DNA of 6,146 nt from an uncultured Eubacteriales bacterium (GCA_902497185.1 CABVEG010000108.1:1-6146), one strand, 5' to 3'; positions 1-6,077 are shown, counted from the first letter of the stretch. A program made the numbers and translations. Notes: a model not told the origin generated them from the letters alone.

Positions 1-522
1 TGAAATCTCAAGCCTTTTCATATTTTCAAATATCATATAGGGATAAGGTCTGCCAAAGTTACCGACTGAATTGGGACTAAACCAACAGTCAGGACTATAT
101 CCAAGCTCCTTAGCCTTTGGCACAACAATATTCATCATTTCATCAGTATAGCCTGTTGTTGAGCCTATTTTAATACCCATCATTCTTAACCTTTCAACGG
201 TTTCAATTACATAAGGCTTAGGTGCTGCATATTCAGATACAATATCAAGAATAGCTTTTTCGCTTTTGTCATAAACATCGTCTACGTCTGCATTGGTCCA
301 TTTTCTGCCATAAATTTTTTCCCATTCACAGGAAATTCTTTCACCTTTAAGCATTTCATTAATATGATTCCATTTCAGCATACCCATAGGTGCCCTTACT
401 TCATCAACTGTAGGTGTAATACCAAATTCCTCAAAAGCCTTTATAAAAGCACCAACGGGAGCAAAGCAGCCATAATCAACAGTTGTTCCTGCCCAATCAA
501 AAATAACAGCCTCTGTTTTCAT
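1..522 (-). CDS. phnX: Phosphonoacetaldehyde hydrolase (phosphonatase), partial: C-terminus beyond window
   Basis: This cytoplasmic HAD-superfamily enzyme hydrolyses phosphonoacetaldehyde to acetaldehyde and phosphate through a lysine Schiff base. The first 174 residues are visible; the family is usually about 260-270, so roughly the last third, including the final metal-binding HAD motif, lies outside the window. The HAD nucleophile motif DWAGTT is at residues 9-14 (D9, with A11 where most HAD enzymes have a second Asp). The Schiff-base lysine is K50 in MGMLKWNH, and GSTTGYT at 120-126 supplies motif II T123 and Y125. From memory of the Bacillus cereus enzyme, D9, C19, M46, K50, H53, T123, Y125 and R158 correspond to D12, C22, M49, K53, H56, T126, Y128 and R160. 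The loop before R158 is one residue longer than the usual DDVPAGRP. The ATG lies one base past the phnW stop and has its own ribosome binding site, so translation is probably coupled to phnW. The assignment is very secure. Confidence 0.96.
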   Translation of the reverse strand, partial: MKTEAVIFDWAGTTVDYGCFAPVGAFIKAFEEFGITPTVDEVRAPMGMLKWNHINEMLKGERISCEWEKIYGRKWTNADVDDVYDKSEKAILDIVSEYAAPKPYVIETVERLRMMGIKIGSTTGYTDEMMNIVVPKAKELGYSPDCWFSPNSVGNFGRPYPYMIFENMKRLEIS

Positions 523-523
523 A

Positions 524-1621
524 TTATTTTTCCCCCTTTGAATCTAAAAATTCTTTAATAATTTCATAAAGTCTTAAAATATCTTCCTTGTAAATTTCAC
601 CTATATTACCTATTCTGAATGTATCAGCAGATGTTACCTTGCCGGGATAAATAGCATAGCCTCTGTCCTTTATATATTCATACATTTCATTAAATGTATA
701 ATTACAATTTTCAGGATAAAGGAAGGTAGTAATAATAGGTCCCTGATGATTATGAATATATGTATCAAAGCCTAGCTCCTTCATTTTTTCAATAAGGAGA
801 GCATTATTTTCGCTGTATCTTTTACTTCTTGCAGGTATGCCGCCCTCTGCCTCCATTTCTTCCATAGCCTTATTAAAGGCAAGTACGGTGTGGGTAGGTG
901 AAGTAAATCTCCACTTGCCATCCTTATTCATTGTTTCCCACTGATCATAAAGGTCAAGAGAAAGGCTTTTGGCATTGCCCTTTGAAGCAATAAGCTTTTC
1001 TTTATTGCATATTATAAATGAAAAGCCCGGAACACCCTGTATACATTTATTTGCAGAGCTTATAATAAAATCAATGCCGATTTTTTCAACATCAATATCC
1101 ACGCCGCCAAAACTTGACATTGCATCTACAATGTAATTTTTGCCCATAGACTTTACAACACTGCCTACTGCCTCAATATCATTTAATATGCCTGATGTAG
1201 TTTCACTGTGTACCATAGCTACATAATTAATGGTACTGTCTTTTTCAAGTATTTCCTTAATTTTATCGGCAGAAGGTACGTTGTCATAAGCCTCCATATA
1301 TGTAACATAATTAATCCTTAATTTGTCGGCAATGTGACACATTCTTTCACCATATGCACCATTAGCCGCAATAAGAACCTTATCCTTATCGCCGATAATT
1401 GAAGAAAACACTGATTCCACACCAAAGGTACCGCTGCCCTGCATAAGAACAGCAGTATATTTATCTTCACTTACGTGCGCAAGTTTTAAAAGCTTTTTTC
1501 TTATATTTTGAGTAATAACCTTATATTCGTCATCCCATGTACAATGGTCAAAAAGCATTTCTTTCTTTACCGTATCCGTTGTAGTTAAAGGACCCGGAGT
1601 AAGCAATTTATAGTTCTTCAT
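524..1621 (-). CDS. phnW: 2-aminoethylphosphonate:pyruvate aminotransferase
   Basis: This cytoplasmic, PLP-dependent fold-type I aminotransferase (class V) moves the amino group of AEP to pyruvate, giving phosphonoacetaldehyde and L-alanine. It is the first catabolic step and feeds PhnX, encoded immediately downstream. The 365 residues match the family's usual length of about 367. The N-terminal LLTPGPLTTT (6-15) is typical of PhnW. GSGTFGVES (62-70) forms part of the PLP phosphate pocket. D166 in IVDAMSS should bind the pyridine nitrogen, and K192 in SSANKCIQG is the internal aldimine lysine. T243 (SPTHT) and R336 (TFRIGNIG) fit the substrate and cofactor contacts known in the Salmonella enzyme (K194, D168, T243, R340, from memory). 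The ATG at 1621 has GAGGT nine bases upstream. The gene follows the binding-protein gene after 23 bases and stops one base before phnX. No lesion is seen. PhnW paralogues for other amino acids exist, but the phnX neighbour makes AEP the clear substrate. Confidence 0.96.
   Translation of the reverse strand: MKNYKLLTPGPLTTTDTVKKEMLFDHCTWDDEYKVITQNIRKKLLKLAHVSEDKYTAVLMQGSGTFGVESVFSSIIGDKDKVLIAANGAYGERMCHIADKLRINYVTYMEAYDNVPSADKIKEILEKDSTINYVAMVHSETTSGILNDIEAVGSVVKSMGKNYIVDAMSSFGGVDIDVEKIGIDFIISSANKCIQGVPGFSFIICNKEKLIASKGNAKSLSLDLYDQWETMNKDGKWRFTSPTHTVLAFNKAMEEMEAEGGIPARSKRYSENNALLIEKMKELGFDTYIHNHQGPIITTFLYPENCNYTFNEMYEYIKDRGYAIYPGKVTSADTFRIGNIGEIYKEDILRLYEIIKEFLDSKGEK
532..539 (-). promoter_or_regulatory. 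Ribosome binding site of phnX, inside the end of phnW
   Basis: The minus strand reads AAAGGGGG, nine bases before the phnX ATG. It lies within the last codons of phnW, so ribosomes finishing phnW would expose or reuse it. It confirms the phnX start at 522. Confidence 0.7.
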
Positions 1622-1630
1622 TTCTTTAAT

Positions 1631-1635
1631 ACCTC
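1631..1635 (-). promoter_or_regulatory. Ribosome binding site of phnW
   Basis: The minus strand reads GAGGT nine bases before the phnW ATG, in the 23-base gap after the binding-protein gene. It is weaker than the AGGAGG in front of the binding protein. Confidence 0.6.
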
Positions 1636-1644
1636 ATTTTTTAT

Positions 1645-2622
1645 TTATTTACAGCTGTCAGAAAATTCCTGATGCTTTTTAAGCAGTTCAACCGTTAAAG
1701 GCTCCTTAAAGGTCTTAGGATTTCCTGATGAATTTGAAGGATCAGAAGTTTCATCCTTGTATAAGGGGATCGGATAAGTCTTTAAAAGGTCAGCCCTGCC
1801 ATTTTTAATAATACATTCCGCCATTTCCATAGCTAAAGGATTTGCATTTTCCTTGTCAATTACTGCAACTGACTCAGTAAGTGAAAAGTTACCCTCTGCC
1901 GGATCAACATAATCAATAGGAAGTCCCTCTGCCTTATCAGCAACAGCCTGATGTCTTAAACCGAAGCCTATGGCAACCTCACCTGCTCTCACCTTCTTAA
2001 TAGGACCTGAACCTGAATCTTCAATATGTACACCTGCATTGTCATAAATTGCTGAAAGAATTTCCTTAGCCTCAGCCTCATCATATTCGTTTAAAATATC
2101 CTGAATTAATAACCATGCAGTAGATGAGCTGTTAATGTCAGTTACGGAAATGTTGTCCTTATAGATAGGATTTGCAAGATCCTTTATAGATGTTGGCATC
2201 GGTAAATTTTCTGATGCCATAACTCCTGTATTTACAATAATTGCACCCTCCTGTGCAGTAATTGGAGAGCAATAACTTGCTGTCTCATCAATAGTATTTT
2301 TATCAAATGTAAGATCTGCAAACATATTGTTAGTTTCCTGTGCAGAATCAATATAAAATGTACTCATTGTTATAAGGTCTGCTTCTATATCCTTTCCCTC
2401 TGCCAAAAGCTTGCCGCCAAGCTCAGATGTACCAAATGTTGAAAACATATATTGACCCTCATATCCATTGTTATCAAGAGCTGTTTTCATAGCCTCCACT
2501 GCCTCATCATCAGCATTGGAATAAATAATAACCTGCTCATTTGCTGAATTTGTACCGCAGCCTGCGAATAAGGATACTGACATAGCCGCTGCTAATAATA
2601 ATGCTGTTAATTTAATTTTCAT
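1645..2622 (-). CDS. phnS: AEP-binding lipoprotein of ABC transporter (PhnS-type)
   Basis: This is the predicted extracellular solute-binding lipoprotein that captures 2-aminoethylphosphonate and delivers it to the permease encoded just upstream. The N-terminus is a lipoprotein signal: basic MKIK, a hydrophobic stretch at residues 5-19, and a lipobox FAGC ending at C22, followed by a polar linker (GTNSANEQ). The mature 304 residues resemble the iron/AEP class of binding proteins. They begin with a VIIYSNADDE strand (31-40), and a segment with EDSGSGPIKKVRAGEVAIGFGLRH (201-224) is likely in the hinge or ligand region. The adjacent Tyr-Tyr pair that binds ferric iron in FbpA-like relatives is absent, which agrees with the phnWX context in pointing to a phosphonate ligand. 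A second cysteine lies one residue from the C-terminus. The first 11 bases overlap the permease gene, and an ideal AGGAGG ten bases upstream fixes the start. High expression relative to its neighbours would be usual for a binding protein. The ligand is inferred mainly from context. Confidence 0.86.
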   Translation of the reverse strand: MKIKLTALLLAAAMSVSLFAGCGTNSANEQVIIYSNADDEAVEAMKTALDNNGYEGQYMFSTFGTSELGGKLLAEGKDIEADLITMSTFYIDSAQETNNMFADLTFDKNTIDETASYCSPITAQEGAIIVNTGVMASENLPMPTSIKDLANPIYKDNISVTDINSSSTAWLLIQDILNEYDEAEAKEILSAIYDNAGVHIEDSGSGPIKKVRAGEVAIGFGLRHQAVADKAEGLPIDYVDPAEGNFSLTESVAVIDKENANPLAMEMAECIIKNGRADLLKTYPIPLYKDETSDPSNSSGNPKTFKEPLTVELLKKHQEFSDSCK

Positions 2623-4243
2623 TTGAACTTTTCCTCCTATTTGCTAAATAATTAAATATAATTTTTGCCAATAAATTAGTAACAAGTATTAATAAAGATA
2701 AAACAAATATTTCATTAAATTTTGCAAAGTGCTGCAATTCCTTAATTTTTGTTGTAATAACCATAGTCCTTGCTCCTGCAATAAATATTACCGCACTTAC
2801 CGTAACCATTGCATTTACAAAATAATAGCTGAAAACCTCCAAAAGAGTAGTAAACGCATTTGGTGTAACAACTCTTATAATAGTTTTCATCCAGTTATCT
2901 CCCATAAGCCTTGCCGTTGTTTCCCATGATCTGTTCATCTTTGACAATGAGTTTTTCATCATAAGATAGGGTGTTGAAAAAAAGTGAACAATATTACACA
3001 ATATTATAATTGCAAATGTATTGTGCAACGGGCCACCCTTAAAGGCAAGGAGAAAGGCTATACCAAGAACCATACCCGGAATTGTGTTTGTAACAACTGA
3101 TGAGGTTTCAAGTATCTTTTTAATTCTTTCATCCAGATTACTTCTTGCCGTAATAAGTGTGGCACCATAGGCTATTACAGTACCTATGACCGCCGTAAGA
3201 ATTGCTACAATAATGGAATTTTCATAAACCCCAATCAGATTACCGTCTGAAAATACAGTCTTTACATTATCCAAGGTAAATGAAATGTCATAAGGCCAGC
3301 CCTTTACAAAAGGTATAAAGGCTATTACACTGAATATGGTAATTATTGAAAATACGGCTGCAAGAGAAAATACACTGCATAAAATATCTCTTGCCTTTGA
3401 CTTTGTAAGCTCAACAGTGGAAATTTTGTTGTATCTTATGTTATATTTTTCAATTACCGTAAGTCCTATAATACTTATAACAGAGGGCAAAAGCATAACA
3501 ATAGCTACAACAGCACCATTGTTAAAATTAGGAATTGCACCAAGCATTTCCTCATAAAGCACTGAAGCTACAACGTCAAATTTACCTCCTACTGATGCAG
3601 GAATACCAAAGTCTGTGAAGCATAAGAAAAAGCACTGTATAACAGAACAGGTAAATGTTCCTGCCAAAGGTCTTAAAATTGTCATCCAAAGTGTGTTTAG
3701 CTTGTTGTCGCCCATTACTCTTGACACTATCATAAACTTCTTATCAAGGTAGAGAATTGTATTGTTAATAAGCATAAAGGAAATAGGCAGTGTATAAATA
3801 AGATAGCCCAGCAGCAATCCCTTATATCCGTAAATATCAAAAAGCTGTCTGCCTAAAATTTTGGTCACAAGCCCCTGCTTACCAAAAGAATAAATAATTG
3901 CAAAGCCATATGTAATAGTAGGCAAAAACATAGGAAGCACAGCAACGGCACCTATAATTTTTTTAACATATTTATTTGCATTTGTATAATTAATTGTATA
4001 TGCCATCATAAATGCAATAAATGTTGAGAGTAAGGCACTTACAACTGAAATGTTAATACTATTTAAAAGAGCTGTTAAAAAGTTCTTTTCAGTAATTACA
4101 TTTACATAATTATCAAAGCCAAAGCCTCCATCACATTCAAAGCTCTTTAAGGCAAGTTTAATTGCCGGATAGAATAAAAAAGCGGCAAAAAACAGTATAA
4201 TTAAAACAAATATAATTTTAAGTTCAGTATTTTTGGTTTTCAT
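2612..4243 (-). CDS. Fused two-domain ABC permease for AEP (PhnU2-like)
   Basis: This is the integral membrane subunit of the AEP importer, 543 residues from the preferred start. It carries two MetI-type permease domains in one chain, each with about six hydrophobic segments. The first spans roughly residues 5-270 and the second 290-535. Each has a cytoplasmic EAA-type coupling loop that docks on the ATPase: SRVMGDNKLNTLWMTILRP at 174-192 and ARLMGDNWMKTIIRVVTPN at 444-462. The shared MGDN and spacing suggest an internal duplication. The architecture is that of the ferric-iron SfuB/FbpB permeases and of the fused AEP permeases called PhnU2, whereas the Salmonella system has separate PhnU and PhnV. 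I chose the ATG at 4243 because AGAGG lies six bases upstream; an in-frame GTG at 4267 would add eight residues but overlaps the ATPase gene and has no clear site. The 3' end overlaps phnS by 11 bases. The AEP specificity is inferred from the operon. Confidence 0.9.
   Translation of the reverse strand: MKTKNTELKIIFVLIILFFAAFLFYPAIKLALKSFECDGGFGFDNYVNVITEKNFLTALLNSINISVVSALLSTFIAFMMAYTINYTNANKYVKKIIGAVAVLPMFLPTITYGFAIIYSFGKQGLVTKILGRQLFDIYGYKGLLLGYLIYTLPISFMLINNTILYLDKKFMIVSRVMGDNKLNTLWMTILRPLAGTFTCSVIQCFFLCFTDFGIPASVGGKFDVVASVLYEEMLGAIPNFNNGAVVAIVMLLPSVISIIGLTVIEKYNIRYNKISTVELTKSKARDILCSVFSLAAVFSIITIFSVIAFIPFVKGWPYDISFTLDNVKTVFSDGNLIGVYENSIIVAILTAVIGTVIAYGATLITARSNLDERIKKILETSSVVTNTIPGMVLGIAFLLAFKGGPLHNTFAIIILCNIVHFFSTPYLMMKNSLSKMNRSWETTARLMGDNWMKTIIRVVTPNAFTTLLEVFSYYFVNAMVTVSAVIFIAGARTMVITTKIKELQHFAKFNEIFVLSLLILVTNLLAKIIFNYLANRRKSSNEN
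2633..2638 (-). promoter_or_regulatory. Consensus Shine-Dalgarno of the binding-protein gene
   Basis: The minus strand reads AGGAGG ten bases before the ATG at 2622, inside the 3' end of the permease gene. It is one of the strongest sites in the operon, which suits a binding protein needed in excess of the membrane parts. Confidence 0.75.
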
Positions 4244-4249
4244 AACACA

Positions 4250-4254
4250 CCTCT
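4250..4254 (-). promoter_or_regulatory. Ribosome binding site deciding the permease start
   Basis: The minus strand reads AGAGG (then T), six bases before the ATG at 4243. It sits across the gap after the ATPase stop at 4257-4259, favouring this ATG over the in-frame GTG at 4267. Confidence 0.65.
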
Positions 4255-4256
4255 GA

Positions 4257-5012
4257 TTATACTGCACAGCTTCTGTTGAAAAGGGTAAGAATATTATTTC
4301 TCTTTATTTCAAGCTGATTTAATATAAACTCCTTAACAAACATATTGTTAGGTTTGTTTATAATCTGTTCAGGTCTGTCAAACTGAGAAATATTACCCTC
4401 ATTAATTATAAGCACCTTGTCTGACAATGTAAGTGCCTCCTCAGGATCATGAGTTACAATAATTGTTGTAAGATTAAATTCCTTAGCAATAGCCTTAATT
4501 CTGTCCTTTATAGATTCCTTAATAACACCGTCAAGAGCACTTAAAGGTTCATCAAGCAAAAGTACCTTTGGTTTCATTACCATAGTTCTTGCAAGAGCAA
4601 CTCTTTGTTTCTGACCACCTGAAAGCTGATCAATATTTTTATCCATATGCTCTCTTAGCCCTAAAAGATCTATAAGGTCATTAACCTCCTCCTCAGTTGA
4701 AATGTGTGGATTGTTTCTCAAGCCATATGTAATATTCTTATAAGCATTAAGATTTGGAAAAAGAGCATAATCTTGAAAAACAAGATTAAACTGTCTTTTT
4801 TCCATAGGCACATTTGTAATATCCTCACCATCAAATTCAATTTCTCCACTGTCAGTATCGGTAATCCCCAGAATAATATTAAGCAATGTAGTTTTACCGC
4901 TTCCTGATGGTCCCAGAATTGACACAATTTCACCTGTATTGATTGTCAAATTAATGTCCTTTAAAATATCAACACCATCAAAGCTTTTTTTAATGTGTTT
5001 AAGTTCAAGCAT
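4257..5012 (-). CDS. phnT: ABC transporter ATP-binding protein for AEP (PhnT-type), short form
   Basis: This cytoplasmic ATPase should power AEP import through the fused permease. All nucleotide-binding motifs are intact in the 251 residues from the ATG at 5012: Walker A GPSGSGKT (34-41), Q-loop Q80 in FQDYALFPN, signature LSGGQ (130-134), Walker B VLLLDEP (150-156), D-loop SALD (158-161) and switch H188. The family is that of PotA/FbpC/PhnT importers. Those usually run to about 350 residues with a C-terminal TOBE or regulatory domain; this one ends about 40 residues after the core fold with no such domain. GGGAGG at 5021-5026 lies eight bases before the ATG at 5012 but only two before the ATG at 5018, so 5012 is preferred. 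An in-frame TTG at 5054 would fall next to the predicted transcription start and is rejected. It is the first gene of the operon, and the permease follows after 13 bases. The family is certain; the AEP role rests on context. Confidence 0.9.
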   Translation of the reverse strand: MLELKHIKKSFDGVDILKDINLTINTGEIVSILGPSGSGKTTLLNIILGITDTDSGEIEFDGEDITNVPMEKRQFNLVFQDYALFPNLNAYKNITYGLRNNPHISTEEEVNDLIDLLGLREHMDKNIDQLSGGQKQRVALARTMVMKPKVLLLDEPLSALDGVIKESIKDRIKAIAKEFNLTTIIVTHDPEEALTLSDKVLIINEGNISQFDRPEQIINKPNNMFVKEFILNQLEIKRNNILTLFNRSCAV

Positions 5013-5020
5013 AATCATTT

Positions 5021-5026
5021 CCTCCC
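5021..5026 (-). promoter_or_regulatory. Ribosome binding site deciding the phnT start
   Basis: The minus strand reads GGGAGG, eight bases from the ATG at 5012 and only two from the in-frame ATG at 5018, so translation should begin with MLELKHI. Confidence 0.75.
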
Positions 5027-5058
5027 TTTTCTTGATTACAATAAGTCCGAACAATGTT

Positions 5059-5087
5059 AATATAGCAATTCAAATTTTCTTATTCAA
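5059..5087 (-). promoter_or_regulatory. Predicted sigma-A promoter of the phnT-phnX operon
   Basis: On the minus strand a -35 of TTGAAT (5082-5087; 4 of 6 to consensus) is followed after exactly 17 bases by TATATT (5059-5064; 5 of 6), preceded by TGC as an extended -10. Transcription would start near 5052, giving a leader of about 40 bases with no evident riboswitch. This is a pattern prediction in AT-rich DNA, but spacing and the extended -10 make it the best candidate in the gap. Confidence 0.6.
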
Positions 5088-5096
5088 CAAAATCAA

Positions 5097-5124
5097 TATT
5101 AAAAAAATGTAAAGTAAATGTAAG
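5097..5124 (-). promoter_or_regulatory. Candidate PhoP-box-like direct repeats upstream of the phn promoter
   Basis: On the minus strand three hexamers, CTTACA (5119-5124), TTTACA (5108-5113) and TTAATA (5097-5102), are each separated by five bases, an exact 11-base period. The second and third fit the Bacillus PhoP consensus TT(A/T/C)A(C/T)A fully and the first misses only its first base. A weaker fourth copy, TTTGTT at 5086-5091, overlaps the -35. They would lie at about -45 to -72 from the predicted start, a plausible activator position. The AT richness raises the chance of coincidence, and no PhoP gene is in view. Confidence 0.4.
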
Positions 5125-5153
5125 ATAACATCAGACTTTTACCCGTTTTTAAA

Positions 5154-5168
5154 TGTAGTTTTTCTACA
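5154..5168. promoter_or_regulatory. Candidate operator: perfect inverted repeat TGTAG-N5-CTACA
   Basis: A perfect five-base inverted repeat with a five-base spacer lies between the regulator terminator and the phn promoter, about 105-115 bases upstream of the predicted start. A related element lies in front of the regulator gene at 6063-6077; on the minus strand the two agree at 11 of 15 positions, sharing TTGTAGA at one side and TACA at the other. I infer an RpiR-type operator. The distance from the promoter would suit activation or looping better than simple blocking. Confidence 0.45.
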
Positions 5169-5171
5169 ATT

Positions 5172-5213
5172 TAATAAAAGAGCCCTGTCCTTTAATTTTG
5201 GACATAGGCTCTT
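5172..5213 (-). terminator. Intrinsic terminator of the RpiR regulator, overlapping its stop codon
   Basis: On the minus strand a stem of about 13 pairs, with one bulged A and one T-G pair, is formed by 5200-5213 (5' arm, AAGAGCCTATGTCC) and 5178-5190 (3' arm, GGACAGGGCTCTT). The nine-base AT loop holds the stop codon (5192-5194). A TTTTATT tract follows the stem down to 5172. On the plus strand the stem is followed by GATTTTAC, a poor U-tract, so it should act mainly for the minus strand. It separates the regulator transcript from the operon. Confidence 0.8.
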
Positions 5214-6052
5214 GATTTTACAAGTCTGCTGTTATTTTCAAGTATTTTTGTATATCTGTCATAGTCGCTTAAAATAACGCCCATATACAGCATATCCACA
5301 ACAGCAAGCTGTGTTACTCTTGAAAAAATGGCATCACCATACAAAAACTGTTCATTATCACAAGTTAGTACAATAGTTCCGTATTTTGCTATTACTGAAT
5401 GTTCAAAGTTAGTAATTACAAGAGTTTGAGCACTTTTGTTTCTTGCTGCCTTAATTACATCTACAGTATTGCGTGAGCAGCCCGAATAGGATATAGCTAT
5501 TGCCAAATCTTTTTCAGTCATACAATTAGCCGCAACAGACTGTAAATAATAATCATCGTATATATTGCAGTTAATGCCAAGATAAACCAGCTTTGTCATT
5601 AGGTCGTAGGCTGTTACGGCAGAATTTTCAACATAAAAAATAACTATTTTGTCTGCTTTTGTAATGGCATTTACTGCCTGTATATAATTGTCAACAGATA
5701 TATTTTTAAGTGTCTTTTCAAGTTTATCTATAGCCGTTCCTATTATATTTGAGGGAATTTCATCAAGCCTGTTATTTTTGTTAATATCAAACCCGTATAA
5801 AGGAGAGGTTTTGTTTTTTGCCCCCATTTCTTCAGCCACAGCAAGTTTAAACTCCTTGTAGCCTTCATACCCTATTGCTCTGACAAATCTTATAATTGTT
5901 GGCTGACTTACCCCTGCAAGCTCTGAAACCTCTACTATGGAAAGCCTATAAATATCTCCCATATTCTCCAATATAAAATCTGCAACTCTTTTTTCTGATT
6001 TAGTAAGTTTGTTGTATTGCTTTTTTATATTAAAATCTATACCCTTATTCAT
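5192..6052 (-). CDS. RpiR-family transcriptional regulator (HTH + SIS) of the phn operon
   Basis: This is the predicted DNA-binding regulator of the adjacent AEP operon, 286 residues, the usual length for RpiR proteins. The N-terminal HTH_6 domain covers about residues 5-78, with the helix-turn-helix around 37-64 (VSELAGVSQPTIIRFVRAIG, nearly canonical). A SIS ligand-binding domain covers about 125-260. Its second motif, ISYSGCSRNT (187-196), is normal for binding phosphorylated sugars, but the first loop reads FYVENSAVT (139-147) where relatives have a glycine-rich G-x-G-x-S, so the effector may not be an ordinary sugar phosphate. An AEP-pathway compound is a reasonable guess. I chose the ATG at 6052 because AGGGGG lies five bases upstream. 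An in-frame TTG at 6091 would place coding sequence over the probable operator and beside the predicted transcription start. The last codons form one arm of the terminator. Whether it activates or represses is not shown by the sequence. Confidence 0.88.
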   Translation of the reverse strand: MNKGIDFNIKKQYNKLTKSEKRVADFILENMGDIYRLSIVEVSELAGVSQPTIIRFVRAIGYEGYKEFKLAVAEEMGAKNKTSPLYGFDINKNNRLDEIPSNIIGTAIDKLEKTLKNISVDNYIQAVNAITKADKIVIFYVENSAVTAYDLMTKLVYLGINCNIYDDYYLQSVAANCMTEKDLAIAISYSGCSRNTVDVIKAARNKSAQTLVITNFEHSVIAKYGTIVLTCDNEQFLYGDAIFSRVTQLAVVDMLYMGVILSDYDRYTKILENNSRLVKSRAYVQN

Positions 6053-6057
6053 AATAA

Positions 6058-6063
6058 CCCCCT
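6058..6063 (-). promoter_or_regulatory. Ribosome binding site deciding the regulator start
   Basis: The minus strand reads AGGGGG five bases before the ATG at 6052. It overlaps by one base the candidate operator, so bound protein and ribosome entry are very close. Confidence 0.6.
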
Positions 6064-6077
6064 GTAAATAATCTACA
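6063..6077. promoter_or_regulatory. Candidate operator in the regulator leader: TGTA-N7-TACA
   Basis: The plus strand reads TGTAAATAATCTACA, an imperfect inverted repeat of the same 15-base frame as the element at 5154-5168. It would fall at about +13 to +27 of the regulator transcript, where a bound protein could block elongation. That fits negative autoregulation. The pairing of the two sites is seen; the function is inferred. Confidence 0.42.

Noticed and set aside
364..558. Plus-strand open frame opposite phnX and the end of phnW
   Set aside because: It lies antisense to strongly conserved coding sequence, has no plausible ribosome binding site, and its translation is low-complexity with many Cys, Asn and Ile, as expected for an opposite-strand shadow.
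2729..3557. Short plus-strand open frames opposite the permease (2729-2929 and 3336-3557)
   Set aside because: Both are antisense to conserved membrane segments and have no promoter, ribosome site or recognisable domain.
4704..4933. Open frames on both strands inside the ATPase gene
   Set aside because: They overlap the Walker A to Q-loop part of phnT, whose frame has every expected motif; these are alternative-frame shadows.
1645..5012. Ferric-iron (Fbp/Sfu) transporter as the identity of the ABC genes
   Set aside because: The folds are related, but the binding protein has no Tyr-Tyr iron motif and the genes overlap or abut phnW and phnX in one operon, which points to AEP.
5013..5058. Riboswitch or structured RNA in the phn operon leader
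   Set aside because: The predicted leader is only about 40 bases, AT-rich, and shows no stable stem or known aptamer core.
5154..5168. The TGTAG/CTACA repeat as a second terminator
   Set aside because: A five-pair, mostly A-T stem with no following U-tract is too weak to terminate, and a strong terminator already lies just upstream.
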